64,000 nt of DNA from Nocardioides lacusdianchii. GTDB lineage: Bacteria; Actinomycetota; Actinomycetes; Propionibacteriales; Nocardioidaceae. This document shows, piece after piece, positions 1-8,128 of the stretch. The position numbers and the translations under genes were made by a program. Below the pieces are notes generated by a model. The model did not search any database and had not been told where the DNA came from. It saw nothing but the letters and a program-made list of their open reading frames with translations. The stretch is from positions 372,001 to 436,000 of the forward strand of contig NZ_JADHZD010000001.1 of the NCBI RefSeq assembly GCF_020102855.1, given 5' to 3'. Numbering within the stretch: position 1 is the first letter of the stretch; every line of letters starts with the position of its first letter.

Positions 1-384
1 ATGGCCGCGCAGCCCGTGCGCGCTGTGCTCGGCACGCCGGTGCGTGTCGGCGGCGTGCCGGTCGGGACGCTCGACGTCTACCGCGAGGACGCCCACGAGT
101 GGGACGGGAGCGAGGTGACCGCGCTCGCGCGCTACGCCGAGGTCATCGCCACCACGCTCATGGCCGCCGTGCAGGCCCACACCGCCGGCGAGCTCGCGCG
201 ACAGCTCCAGTACGCCCTCGACTACCGCGTCGTGATCGAGCGGGCCGTCGGCTTCCTGATGGCCAAGGAATCGACCGATCCGGTCGAGGCCTTCAACGCG
301 CTGCGCACCGCGGCCCGGACCAGCCGCACCAAGATCGGGGTCGTCGCCGAGCACGTCCTCGAGCACGGCGCCCTCCCCGCCTGA
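1..384 (+). CDS. GAF-ANTAR regulator, 5'-truncated
   Basis: This is the C-terminal part of a probable RNA-binding antiterminator. Roughly the first 55 residues read as the end of a GAF domain (GTLDVYREDAHEW followed by a helix). They are followed by an ANTAR domain (about residues 65-125) with the usual pattern ALDYRVVIERAVGFLM and a basic last helix. GAF-ANTAR proteins of this family are normally 220-250 residues, so about 110 N-terminal residues should lie before base 1. The ATG at base 1 is probably internal. ANTAR domains bind paired hexaloop hairpins in mRNA leaders and prevent termination. The gene converges with another GAF-ANTAR gene whose stop is only 9 bases away. The ligand is unknown. 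Confidence 0.85.
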   Translation: MAAQPVRAVLGTPVRVGGVPVGTLDVYREDAHEWDGSEVTALARYAEVIATTLMAAVQAHTAGELARQLQYALDYRVVIERAVGFLMAKESTDPVEAFNALRTAARTSRTKIGVVAEHVLEHGALPA

Positions 385-393
385 ACGGTCGCG

Positions 394-1128
394 TCAGTCC
401 TCGGCGTGCTCGCGGGAGCGCTCGACCGGGATGGTCCTCGTCTCGACGATCTGCGCGGCGACGTCGCGCAGCTTGACGTTGGTCGTCGAGGAGAGCCGAC
501 GCAGCAGCTCGAAGCTCTGCTGGGCGTCGATGCCGTAGCGCTCCATCGCGATGCCCTGCGCCATGCCGATCACGTGGCGTGAGCTGACCGCGGTCTCGAG
601 GGTCGCCGCACGGCGGGTGCACGCGAGCGCGGTGGCCGCGTGGGCGGCGTACGCCAGCGCGTGCTCGACAACCTCACGGTCGGAGAACCCACCCGTGTCG
701 GCGCCGTAGGCGGTGAGGGCACCCAGGGTCTCCTCCCCCTCGACGAGCGCGAGGGTGAGGAGCGAGCGCACTCCCACGGCGGACGCGCGGGGCGCCCACC
801 CCTGCCAGCGGACGTCGGACTCGACGTCGCCGACCCGCAGCCAGCCGCCCTGGTCCACGACGTCGATGGCGGGGCCCTCGCCGAGGGCGTACTGGAGGGC
901 GTCGGCCTCGTTGGCGAGGCGGTCGCTGCTGGCCGCGGTGCGCAGTCCGCGTGACTCGCGGACCGCGAGGCTCACGCGCCGAGCCTCGGGCACGACCTCA
1001 CGCAGTCGGGTGACGATGGCCTGCGAGACGGTGGCCTCGTCGGGCTCCTGGTGCAGCTCGGCGGCCAGCCGCGCGAACACGGGCAGGGAGTCGAGGGAAG
1101 ACAATGAAGATCCTCGTGTGACGTTCAT
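394..1128 (-). CDS. GAF and ANTAR domain-containing regulator
   Basis: This 244-residue protein has an N-terminal GAF sensory domain (about residues 15-165; the segment ALGEGPAIDVV...W.RVGD...W is typical) and a C-terminal ANTAR domain (about 178-236; SSRHVIGMAQGIAMERYG). Proteins of this design regulate at the RNA level by stabilising antiterminator hairpins. The ATG at 1128 follows a recognisable promoter at 1160-1187, which leaves a leader of about 25 bases with only a weak ribosome binding site. It is the second of five ANTAR-type genes in the first 16 kb. The signal sensed and the target transcripts cannot be read from the sequence. Confidence 0.9.
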   Translation of the reverse strand: MNVTRGSSLSSLDSLPVFARLAAELHQEPDEATVSQAIVTRLREVVPEARRVSLAVRESRGLRTAASSDRLANEADALQYALGEGPAIDVVDQGGWLRVGDVESDVRWQGWAPRASAVGVRSLLTLALVEGEETLGALTAYGADTGGFSDREVVEHALAYAAHAATALACTRRAATLETAVSSRHVIGMAQGIAMERYGIDAQQSFELLRRLSSTTNVKLRDVAAQIVETRTIPVERSREHAED

Positions 1129-1159
1129 CTGCGACCCGTGTTCTGGAGTCAGTCAGAAA

Positions 1160-1187
1160 GTTATCGCCTCGCCCGACCGTCGTTCAA
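1160..1187 (-). promoter_or_regulatory. Probable housekeeping promoter of the GAF-ANTAR gene
   Basis: On the minus strand a TTGAAC -35 box (1187-1182) and a GATAAC -10 box (1165-1160) are separated by 16 bases. Predicted transcription starts near 1153, about 25 bases before the ATG at 1128. The boxes resemble the actinobacterial principal sigma-factor consensus. There is no experimental support. Confidence 0.45.
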
Positions 1188-1270
1188 CGCGACACCTACC
1201 TTGGGATGGAGTTCACGCGCATGGCGCCGCGCCTGCGGGGGTACGGCCTCCGCATGCCGGAGAACCTCGC

Positions 1271-1708
1271 ATGAGCACCACGAGCCGCGCGATTTCCGCG
1301 AGCCCGCAGCAGGTCTGGTCGGTCCTCTCCGACGGGTGGCTCTACCCCCTCTTCGTGGTGGGCGCGTCCCGGATGCGCGACGTCGACGAGACGTGGCCCG
1401 CGGTGGGGTCCCGCCTGCACCACAGCGTCGGCACGTGGCCACTGCTCATCAATGACACCACCGAGGTGCTCGAGGTCGAGGAGGACCGGCGCATCGTCCT
1501 GAAGGCGCGCGGCTGGCCCGCGGGCGAGGCACGCGTCGAGATCTCGCTGCGTCCGACCGCCGACGCCACGGTCGTGACGATCGTGGAGAACGCGACCGCC
1601 GGCCCCGGCGCCCTCGTGCCCAAGCCGGTGCAGGACGTCCAGCTCCACCTGCGCAACACCGAGACCCTGCGCCGCCTCGCGTTCGTGGCGGAGGGCCGGG
1701 CCCGGTGA
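1271..1708 (+). CDS. SRPBCC (polyketide cyclase/START-like) family protein
   Basis: This 145-residue START/Bet v 1-fold protein opens with MSTTSRAISASPQQVWSVLS, the usual first strand and helix of the polyketide cyclase-dehydrase family. These proteins form a deep hydrophobic pocket that binds or cyclises lipophilic ligands. The frame stays open far upstream, but the ATG at 1271 starts exactly at the fold and the region before it lacks family similarity. Its stop overlaps the GTG of the FAD oxidoreductase (GTGA), so the two are translationally coupled. The pairing suggests it handles the substrate or product of that enzyme; this is inference. Confidence 0.85.
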   Translation: MSTTSRAISASPQQVWSVLSDGWLYPLFVVGASRMRDVDETWPAVGSRLHHSVGTWPLLINDTTEVLEVEEDRRIVLKARGWPAGEARVEISLRPTADATVVTIVENATAGPGALVPKPVQDVQLHLRNTETLRRLAFVAEGRAR

Positions 1709-3327
1709 GGGTGGCCGCGGCTGCCACGCACGACGCGATCGTCATCGGCGCCGGCCCCAACGGGCTCGTCGCCGCCAACGTGCTCGCCGACGCCGGCTGG
1801 CGCGTGCTGGTCCTCGAGGCCCAGGACACCCCGGGCGGAGCGGTCCGCAGCGACCGCGAGGTGCACCCGGACTTCGTCCACGACACCTTCAGCGCCTTCT
1901 ACCCCCTCGCGCGCGCCTCGCGCGCGATGACCTCGCTGGGTCTCGAGGAGCACGGACTGGTGTGGGACCACGCCCCGGCCGTGCTCGGCCACCCCTTCGG
2001 CGACGGGCAGTGGGCCCTGCTGCACCGCGACCGCGAGCGCACCGCCGCCGGGCTCGACGAGCTGCGTGCCGGCGACGGCGAGGCGTGGCTCGAGCTGTGC
2101 GCCACCTGGGACCGCATCGGTCCGTCCCTCGTCGACGGCCTCACCTCACCGTTCCCACCCGTCCGTGCCGGCGCGCGGCTGCTGCCCGCCCTGGCGCGGG
2201 CCGGCGGCCTCGACGTCGTACGCCGCCTGGCCACGCCGGTCGCGTCCCTGGGGCGCGAGCTCTTCTCCGGGCCGGCGGCGCCCCTGCTTCTCGCCGGCAA
2301 CGCCGGCCACGCCGACTTCCCGCTGGCCTCCCCGGGGTCCGGCGTCTTCGGGGTGCTGATGACGATGCTCGGGCAGACGGTCGGCTTCCCCGTGCCGCGT
2401 GGCGGCGCGCAGTCGCTCACCGACGCCCTCGTCGCCCGCCTGGTCAGTCGCGGCGGCACCCTGGCGACCGGCACCCCCGTCACGCGCGTCGTCGTGCGCG
2501 ACGGGCGGGTGAGCGGCGTGGTGACGGCCGATGGGGGCTGGTACGCCGCCCCCGCCGTGCTCGCCGACGTGGTGGCCCCGCGGTTGTTCGGCGGCTTGGT
2601 GCGGACAGAGGACCTGCCTGCCCGCCTGGTGCGCGGGATGCGCGACTTCGAGCTCGACCCTGGCACCGTGAAGGTGGACTGGGCGCTGACGGGGCCGGTC
2701 CCGTGGACCGGACGACCGGACGACGCGCCGGGCACCGTCCACGTGGCCGACTCCGTGGAGGAGATGACCGAGACGCTGGCGCAGGTCGGCTCCGGCGTCG
2801 TGCCGGATCGGCCGTTCCTCCTCACCGGCCAGATGACCACCAGCGACCCCAGCCGCTCGCCGGCCGGCACCGAGTCGATGTGGGCCTACACCCACGTGCC
2901 GCAACCGGGCATGACCCGCGCCGACGCGGGCGGCGAGATCAGCGGACGGTGGGACCACGACGACCTCGAGCGCTTCGCCGACCGCATGCAGGCGCGCATC
3001 GAGGAACGCGCGCCGGGCTTCGGCGACCTGGTCGCCGCACGCCGCGTGCTGGGTCCCCACGAGCTCGAGGCACGCAACGCCAACCTGATCGGTGGCGCGG
3101 TCAACGGCGGCACCTCCCAGCTGCACCAGGAGCTGGTCTTCCGGCCCGTGCCCGCCATGCGCGGTCGCGCGACGACCGGGCTGCCGGGGCTCTACCTCGC
3201 CTCGGCCTCCGCCCACCCCGGCGGCGGCGTGCATGGAGCGGCCGGGGCCAACGCGGCCCGCGCGGCGATCTGGCACCAGCGCACCCACTCACTGCCCCGA
3301 CGACGCACGAGACTGGTGGCCCCATGA
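1705..3327 (+). CDS. FAD-dependent oxidoreductase, phytoene desaturase/CrtI-like
   Basis: This 540-residue flavoprotein has a Rossmann dinucleotide motif near the N terminus (VIGAGPNGLVAANVLADAG, then EAQDTPGGAVRS). Near the C terminus is a second FAD-binding motif (HPGGGVHGAAGANAARA). Length and motifs match the NAD(P)/FAD-dependent oxidoreductase family that includes phytoene desaturases and retinol saturase-like enzymes. No phytoene synthase or other carotenoid gene is nearby, so a role in carotenoid synthesis is not supported. It is the middle gene of a coupled trio, with GTGA overlap upstream and ATGA overlap downstream. The substrate is unknown; a lipophilic compound carried by the SRPBCC partner is possible. 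Confidence 0.88.
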   Translation: MRVAAAATHDAIVIGAGPNGLVAANVLADAGWRVLVLEAQDTPGGAVRSDREVHPDFVHDTFSAFYPLARASRAMTSLGLEEHGLVWDHAPAVLGHPFGDGQWALLHRDRERTAAGLDELRAGDGEAWLELCATWDRIGPSLVDGLTSPFPPVRAGARLLPALARAGGLDVVRRLATPVASLGRELFSGPAAPLLLAGNAGHADFPLASPGSGVFGVLMTMLGQTVGFPVPRGGAQSLTDALVARLVSRGGTLATGTPVTRVVVRDGRVSGVVTADGGWYAAPAVLADVVAPRLFGGLVRTEDLPARLVRGMRDFELDPGTVKVDWALTGPVPWTGRPDDAPGTVHVADSVEEMTETLAQVGSGVVPDRPFLLTGQMTTSDPSRSPAGTESMWAYTHVPQPGMTRADAGGEISGRWDHDDLERFADRMQARIEERAPGFGDLVAARRVLGPHELEARNANLIGGAVNGGTSQLHQELVFRPVPAMRGRATTGLPGLYLASASAHPGGGVHGAAGANAARAAIWHQRTHSLPRRRTRLVAP

Positions 3328-3944
3328 CCGACACGCTGGCCTTCGGCCTGCTCACCATCGCCTTCGACGACCGCGTGCTGCGACCGCGGGAGTGGACCGC
3401 GGCGCAGTCCGAGTGGGCAGCGGAGCTGATCCGCACCGCACCTGACGGGCCGGTGCTCGAGCTGTGCGCCGGCGCCGGGCACATCGGCCTGCTCGCCGTC
3501 GCGGCGAGCGACCGACGGCTGGTGTGCGTCGACGCGAGCCCCGTCGCGTGCGACTACGCGCGGGCCAACGCGGAGAGCGCCGGCATGTCCGACCGGGTCG
3601 AGGTGCGCGAGGCGCGCCTCGAGACCGCGCTCGCCGACGACGAGGTCTTCCCCGTCGTCATCGCCGACCCGCCGTGGGTGCCTCGCTCCGAGACAGGTCA
3701 GTTCCCCGAGGACCCGCTGAGCGCCATCGACGGTGGCGACGACGGCCTCGACGTGGCACGCGCGTGCCTGCGCGTGGTCGCCGAGCACCTAGCGCCCGGC
3801 GGCTCGGCGGTCCTCCAGCTCGGCACCGTCGCCCAGGCCACCGCACTGGCACACGAGGAGTGCTTCACCGACGGCACCCTCACGATGCCCGAGCTGCGCC
3901 AGCACGATCGCGGCGTGCTCGCCCGCATCGACCGGCCCGGCTAG
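3324..3944 (+). CDS. Class I SAM-dependent methyltransferase, HemK2/MTQ2-like
   Basis: This 206-residue methyltransferase has motif I ELCAGAGHIGL at residues 46-56 and a DPPW catalytic motif at 115-118. The (D/N)PPY/W motif is typical of N-methyltransferases acting on Gln, Asn or exocyclic amines. The protein is short, with no target-recognition domain, like HemK2/MTQ2. It overlaps the FAD gene by ATGA. At its 3' end its TAG shares three bases with the stop of the opposing CDGSH gene (CTAG at 3941-3944), so the two operons converge with no spacer. The substrate may be a small molecule or a protein. Confidence 0.85.
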   Translation: MTDTLAFGLLTIAFDDRVLRPREWTAAQSEWAAELIRTAPDGPVLELCAGAGHIGLLAVAASDRRLVCVDASPVACDYARANAESAGMSDRVEVREARLETALADDEVFPVVIADPPWVPRSETGQFPEDPLSAIDGGDDGLDVARACLRVVAEHLAPGGSAVLQLGTVAQATALAHEECFTDGTLTMPELRQHDRGVLARIDRPG

Positions 3945-4150
3945 GTCCGGGGCCCTCGCGGGATGACCTTGTGCGTGCCGTCGCACCACGGCAGCCGGCT
4001 CGACTTCTCACAGCGGCACAGCGCCACGACCGGGCGCTCGACACGGTGAACAGTGCCGTCGGCGTCCTGCACCGACTCGGCGCCGCGCAGCAGCATCGGT
4101 CCGTACGGCACCAGCACGACGTCGGGATGGTCGAAGTCGCGCGCGCTCAT
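3941..4150 (-). CDS. CDGSH iron-sulfur domain protein
   Basis: This 69-residue protein carries a full CDGSH motif: Cys45-x-Cys47-x2-Ser-x3-Pro-x-Cys56-Asp-Gly-Thr-His60. That set ligates one [2Fe-2S] cluster through three Cys and one His, a redox- and pH-sensitive centre that transfers electrons or clusters. It has no membrane segment, so it should be cytosolic. The ATG overlaps the stop of the diiron protein upstream (ATGA), and the gene is last in the operon. Such a small Fe-S protein next to a haem-oxygenase-like diiron protein suggests an electron-transfer partnership; that is inference from position. Confidence 0.93.
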   Translation of the reverse strand: MSARDFDHPDVVLVPYGPMLLRGAESVQDADGTVHRVERPVVALCRCEKSSRLPWCDGTHKVIPRGPRT

Positions 4151-5103
4151 CCCGCGACCCCCCACGTGTCCAGCATGACGGTCGCGAAGCGCGCCTCGAC
4201 GTCGAGGCACGTGAAGGCGCCGAAGAGGATGTCCTCGGCCTGGTCGGGCTCGTCCTCGGCCAGGGTGCCGCAGATGTCGCGGGCCGCGAGGTGCTCGTGG
4301 ACGGCGTCGGCCTCGACGTGCTCGTCGTAGTAGTCCGCCATCGGTCCGGCGAGGCCGAGCCGGTCGAGCCCCTGCACCATCTTGCGCGACGGCAGCGAGC
4401 TGGTCATCTCGAACGCGGCCAGGTGACCCATCGCCGCACCGCGCAGGCGGCGGTGCAGGCCGAAGAGGGACCCGGCGTTGTTCATCTCGAGGTTCTCGGT
4501 GAGGGCGTCGTCGACGTAGGCGCCGTACTCGGGCCTCAGGCCGACGGCCTCGAGCCCGCGGGCGAAGAGGTGGGAGTGGAGCCGGTTGGGATCGCCGTCG
4601 CCGTACTCGTCGAACTGGAGCGCCATCAGCGCCGCCTTGGCACGCACCGGCAGCCGCGGGACGACGAAGGCCGAGGGGTCGGACTCCTTGAGGTGGTAGA
4701 CCGAGCGCTGGCGCAGCAGCTCGAGCACCTGGTCGCGGTCGGCGTGGCGGCGGACGTGGTCGGCCAGCGACGGGCCGTCGTCCTCGGCGACGAGCTCCTC
4801 GAGCGCCTCGGGTACGCCGCCCGCGCGCGGCGTCGAGTCGCGGCCGGCCTCGGACCACCGCGAGCGCAGGCGCTCCTCGAGCGCCTCCTCCAGGTCGCGG
4901 CGCACGCCGAGGAGACCGGGGTCCCACTCCGCGCGCTCGTCGGCGTCCTCGAAGCCGCGGAAGGACAGCTCGTGCAGCGTCCAGAGCGCGATGGACTCGT
5001 CGTCCCGGGAGTCCGGCGCTGGAGCCTCGCCGGTGAGGCCCGGCTCCGCGAGGCGGGCGACGAGCCACTCGCTCAGCACGCCCCGAGGCTTGGGGAGCCT
5101 CAC
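4147..5103 (-). CDS. Iron-containing redox enzyme, haem-oxygenase-like diiron superfamily
   Basis: This 318-residue protein is mostly helical and belongs to the iron-containing redox enzyme family (haem-oxygenase-like diiron oxidase/oxygenase, HDO). Candidate metal ligands are Glu166, His176 or His178, Glu232, and the His262-x3-Asp266-x2-His269 cluster that marks these proteins. Characterised HDO enzymes include fatty-acid decarboxylase UndA and N-oxygenase SznF. The GTG at 5103 overlaps the stop of the alcohol dehydrogenase; a second GTG at 5079 is an alternative start. It sits between a dehydrogenase and a CDGSH protein. The reaction is unknown. Confidence 0.82.
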   Translation of the reverse strand: MRLPKPRGVLSEWLVARLAEPGLTGEAPAPDSRDDESIALWTLHELSFRGFEDADERAEWDPGLLGVRRDLEEALEERLRSRWSEAGRDSTPRAGGVPEALEELVAEDDGPSLADHVRRHADRDQVLELLRQRSVYHLKESDPSAFVVPRLPVRAKAALMALQFDEYGDGDPNRLHSHLFARGLEAVGLRPEYGAYVDDALTENLEMNNAGSLFGLHRRLRGAAMGHLAAFEMTSSLPSRKMVQGLDRLGLAGPMADYYDEHVEADAVHEHLAARDICGTLAEDEPDQAEDILFGAFTCLDVEARFATVMLDTWGVAG

Positions 5104-6281
5104 GGGGTGAACACCACCTTGACCATGCCGTCCTCCTTGTCGCGGAACTTCCGGTAGGCCTCCGGGGCGTCCTCGAGGGGCAGGTGGTGAGTCGCGAAGG
5201 ACTCGACGCCGAGCACGTCGTCCTCCTGCTCGAGCAGGGCGAGGATGTCGTCGCTCCAGCGGCGCACGTTGGCCTGGCCCATCCGGATCTGCACCTGCTT
5301 GTCGAACAGCTGGAACATCGGCAGCGGGTCGGTCGGGGCGCCGTAGACGCCGGAGACGCTGATGGTGCCGCCGCGGCGCACGGCGTCGATGGCACTCATC
5401 AGGGCGGCGAGCCGGTCCGACCCGGCGTTGAGCATGAGCTTCTCCTGCACCTTCTTGGGCAGGAAGGCGAGCGCCTTCTGGGCGGTCTCGGCGACGGGTG
5501 ACCCGTGGGCCTCCATGCCCACCGCGTCGATGACGGCGTCGGCGCCGCGACCGTCGGTCAGCTCGCGCACCCGGTCCCCGATGCCGTCGACCTCGGTGTG
5601 GTCGATCGTCTCCGCACCGCGTCCGTGCAGGCGGGCGAGGCGCTCGCGGACCGAGTCCACGGCGATGACGCGCAGGCCGCGGTGCATCGCGATGCGTGCG
5701 GCCATGTCGCCGATCGGGCCGGCGCCGACCACCAGGAGGGTGCCGCCGTCCTCGACGTCGGCGTACTCGACCGCCTGCCATGCGGTGGGCAGGACGTCGG
5801 AGAGGAAGAGGAACCGGTCGTCGGTGGGGCCGTGCGGGACCTTGATCGGCAGCGCGTCGCCGAACGGGACGCGCAGGAGCTCGGCCTGGCCGCCGGGGAC
5901 CTGGCCGTAGAGCTTGCTGTAGCCGAAGAGGCTCGCGCCGGTGCCGGTGTCGCGGTTCTGCGTGGTCTCGCACTGGCTGAAGAGGCCGCGATCGCACATC
6001 CAGCACGAGCCGCAGCTGATGTTGAACGGCACGACTACGCGGTCGCCGGCCTGGAGCGTCTCCACCGCCGAGCCGACCTCGCGCACGATGCCCATCGGCT
6101 CGTGACCGACGACGTCGCCCTCGGTCATGAACGGGGTGAGCGGGTCGTAGAGGTGCAGGTCGGACCCGCACAACCCCGTCGAGGTGATCTCCACGACCAC
6201 GTCGGTCGGTTCCTCGACCACCGCGTCCGGGACGTCGATGACCTGCATGTCCTGCCTGCCCTGCCACGTGACTGCCTTCAT
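5100..6281 (-). CDS. Zinc-dependent alcohol dehydrogenase (MDR, formaldehyde dehydrogenase-like)
   Basis: This 393-residue medium-chain dehydrogenase has catalytic zinc ligands Cys38, His60 and Glu61. Structural zinc cysteines are at 90, 93, 96 and 104, and a GAGPIG nucleotide-binding motif lies in the middle. The long insert before the C terminus resembles the glutathione-independent formaldehyde dehydrogenase-like group. It should oxidise an alcohol or hemiacetal with NAD(P)+. It is the first gene of the minus-strand trio (ADH, diiron protein, CDGSH), coupled by a GTGA overlap. The true substrate is not evident. Confidence 0.9.
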   Translation of the reverse strand: MKAVTWQGRQDMQVIDVPDAVVEEPTDVVVEITSTGLCGSDLHLYDPLTPFMTEGDVVGHEPMGIVREVGSAVETLQAGDRVVVPFNISCGSCWMCDRGLFSQCETTQNRDTGTGASLFGYSKLYGQVPGGQAELLRVPFGDALPIKVPHGPTDDRFLFLSDVLPTAWQAVEYADVEDGGTLLVVGAGPIGDMAARIAMHRGLRVIAVDSVRERLARLHGRGAETIDHTEVDGIGDRVRELTDGRGADAVIDAVGMEAHGSPVAETAQKALAFLPKKVQEKLMLNAGSDRLAALMSAIDAVRRGGTISVSGVYGAPTDPLPMFQLFDKQVQIRMGQANVRRWSDDILALLEQEDDVLGVESFATHHLPLEDAPEAYRKFRDKEDGMVKVVFTP

Positions 6282-6352
6282 GGACCATCAGTTCCCACGC
6301 GCGCGCGGTCCATGCGTCGGACCCGCTCGGTCGGGTGAGGACGGGTGAGGCA

Positions 6353-6390
6353 CTCCGACCCCGACCCCCGAACGGGGGCCGGGGCCGGAG
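6353..6390 (-). terminator. GC-rich hairpin downstream of the CBS gene
   Basis: An inverted repeat (CTCCG, CCCCG and CCCCCG blocks pairing with CGGGGG, CGGGG and CGGAG) begins 9 bases beyond the stop of the minus-strand CBS gene. It has no U tract, as is common for actinobacterial terminators. Confidence 0.55.
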
Positions 6391-6399
6391 CCTCGCACC

Positions 6400-6828
6400 T
6401 CAGTCGGTCGAGGGGGCGGCCGAGATGGCCTCGAGGAGGCGCCCGGCCTTCTCCTCGGGGAGGTTCTTCGCGATGTCGGCCTGGCTGATCATCCCGACCA
6501 GGTCGTGGCCGTCGATGACGGGGAGCCGGCGCACGCCGGCGCGCGCCATCGTGGCGAGCGCCTCCTCGATGTCGTCGTCGGCGCCGATCGTCACGACCTC
6601 GTCGCCAGCGTAGTCCGCGACGCGCACCTGCGTGGTGTCCATCCCTTCGGCCACGCAGTTCAGCACGATGTCGCGGTCCGTGATCATGCCCTTGAGGCGG
6701 TTGTCCTCGCCGCAGATCGGCAGCGCACCGACCTCCAGGTCGCGCATCTTGCGAGCCGCCTCGGAGACGGTGTCGTCGACGGACGCGCACTCGGCGCCGC
6801 CTGTCATCACTTCGCGTGCAGTGGTCAT
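6400..6828 (-). CDS. Tandem CBS-domain protein
   Basis: This 142-residue protein consists of two CBS motifs (about residues 8-60 and 72-128) and little else. Each half ends in the usual pattern G.ITDRDI or G.ISQADI. CBS pairs bind adenosyl ligands (AMP, ATP, SAM) and act as energy sensors. Stand-alone pairs of this kind are common in actinomycetes, often in stress or hypoxia regulons. An AGGAAG sequence lies about 10 bases before the ATG. A GC-rich hairpin follows the stop. It is monocistronic and its partner protein is unknown. Confidence 0.92.
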   Translation of the reverse strand: MTTAREVMTGGAECASVDDTVSEAARKMRDLEVGALPICGEDNRLKGMITDRDIVLNCVAEGMDTTQVRVADYAGDEVVTIGADDDIEEALATMARAGVRRLPVIDGHDLVGMISQADIAKNLPEEKAGRLLEAISAAPSTD

Positions 6829-6963
6829 GACGTTCTCACTTCCTGTTGCTGTCGGCGGATGGGAGCAGATCCGGTACCCGACGATCGCCCGACGATTCCT
6901 CCGCCCGGTCCGACGGGGTGGGAGACCGGTGCCCCCAGGCGACTGCTGTGGTACGCCTGAGCG

Positions 6964-7371
6964 GTGAGTCCGCTGCGTCTCGTGATCCGTCTGACGGCCG
7001 TCGCCGCCGTCGCCGTGCTGGTCGCGGCGTGCGGCGGCGCCCAGGACCCGGACGTCGCCCGCGTCGCGACCGGCCTGCTGGACGCGGTCGACAGCGGGGA
7101 CGGCGCGGGCGCCTGCGCCCTGCTTGCCCCGCCCGTCCGCACCGAGCTGGAGGACACCTCCGGCTCCCCCTGCGCCGAGGCGGTGCTGGAGGAGGACGTC
7201 GGCGCACCTTCGGACACCACCGAGGTGGAGGTCTTCGACACGATGGCGCGGGCCGTCGTGGGCTCCGAGACCCTCTTCCTGTCGCGCTTCGACGGTCGCT
7301 GGCTGGTCGTGGCGGCGGCGTGCGACCCGGTCGCGGGCAAGCCCTACGACTGTGCGGTGGGGATGCCCTGA
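6964..7371 (+). CDS. Putative secreted lipoprotein, unknown function
   Basis: This 135-residue protein starts at GTG with a basic N terminus, a hydrophobic stretch and a lipobox (VAAC) placing the lipidated cysteine at residue 23. The mature part is acidic and has four further cysteines spread over its length, which could form disulfides outside the cell. I do not recognise the family. Its TGA overlaps the ATG of a 27-residue membrane microprotein (TGATG), which overlaps the next gene in the same way, so the three are probably co-translated. Confidence 0.75.
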   Translation: MSPLRLVIRLTAVAAVAVLVAACGGAQDPDVARVATGLLDAVDSGDGAGACALLAPPVRTELEDTSGSPCAEAVLEEDVGAPSDTTEVEVFDTMARAVVGSETLFLSRFDGRWLVVAAACDPVAGKPYDCAVGMP

Positions 7372-7454
7372 TGCGCGCCATGTTCGTCGCCTACCTCACC
7401 GTCATCGCAGTGGGTCTGCTGGTCATGCTCGTCGTCGCACTGAGGCACGTGTGA
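7371..7454 (+). CDS. 27-residue single-pass membrane microprotein
   Basis: The frame encodes 27 residues: a short N terminus, one continuous hydrophobic helix (about residues 5-24) and the end ALRHV. It is linked by TGATG overlaps to the lipoprotein gene before it and the DUF6766-like gene after it. That argues it is translated rather than a chance frame. A role as a subunit or regulator of the neighbouring membrane protein is plausible but unproven. Confidence 0.55.
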   Translation: MRAMFVAYLTVIAVGLLVMLVVALRHV

Positions 7455-8128
7455 TGCGCACGTTCCTGCGGCACAACGCCCTCAGCCTCGCCTTCGGCCT
7501 CCTCTTCCTGGTCAGCCTGGCGGGCCAGTCCGTGGCCGGGTGGCTCCAGCTCAACGACCTGCAGTCGGCCGAGCACTTCGACACGGTGTCGTGGACGGCG
7601 TACGTCGCATCGTCGGACTTCGCCGTCGACGTGGCGGAGAACTGGCAGAGCGAGTTCCTCCAGTTCTGGGTGTACCTCATGGCCACCGTCTGGCTCCTGC
7701 AGAAGGGCTCGCCGGAGTCGAAGGAGCTCGACAAGGCGGGCCGGGAGTCCGACGAGGACCAGAAGGTCGGTCCGCACGCCCTGCCGGACTCCCCCGCGTG
7801 GGCCAGGACCGGTGGCTGGCGCACACGGGTCTACTCCTCGAGCCTGGCGATCGTGATGGGGGCGATCTTCCTGGGGTCGTGGCTGGTCCAGTCGGTGGCG
7901 GGGTGGGCGGCCTTCAACGAGCAGCGCCTCCAGCAGCTCCAGGTCCCGCTCGCGTGGTCCGACTACGTCCGCAACGCGGACTTCTGGTCGCGCACGCTCC
8001 AGAACTGGCAGAGCGAGTTCCTCGCCGTGGGCACCCTGGCCGTGCTCGCCATCTACCTCCGTCAGCGCGGCTCCTCACAGAGCAAGCCGGTCGGCGAGCC
8101 CCATGGAGCGACGGGGATCGAGGGCTGA
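7454..8128 (+). CDS. DUF6766-like membrane protein with internal duplication
   Basis: This 224-residue protein is made of two related halves about 121 residues apart. QSVAGW occurs at 25-30 and 146-151, and NWQSEFL at 63-69 and 184-190. Each half has one hydrophobic segment before QSVAGW and another after NWQSEFL, giving four predicted membrane helices. A charged linker (about 86-125) joins the halves. I associate it with the DUF6766 family; no function is known. It is the last gene of a TGATG-coupled trio. A gene duplication and fusion is the simplest origin. Confidence 0.8.
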   Translation: MRTFLRHNALSLAFGLLFLVSLAGQSVAGWLQLNDLQSAEHFDTVSWTAYVASSDFAVDVAENWQSEFLQFWVYLMATVWLLQKGSPESKELDKAGRESDEDQKVGPHALPDSPAWARTGGWRTRVYSSSLAIVMGAIFLGSWLVQSVAGWAAFNEQRLQQLQVPLAWSDYVRNADFWSRTLQNWQSEFLAVGTLAVLAIYLRQRGSSQSKPVGEPHGATGIEG

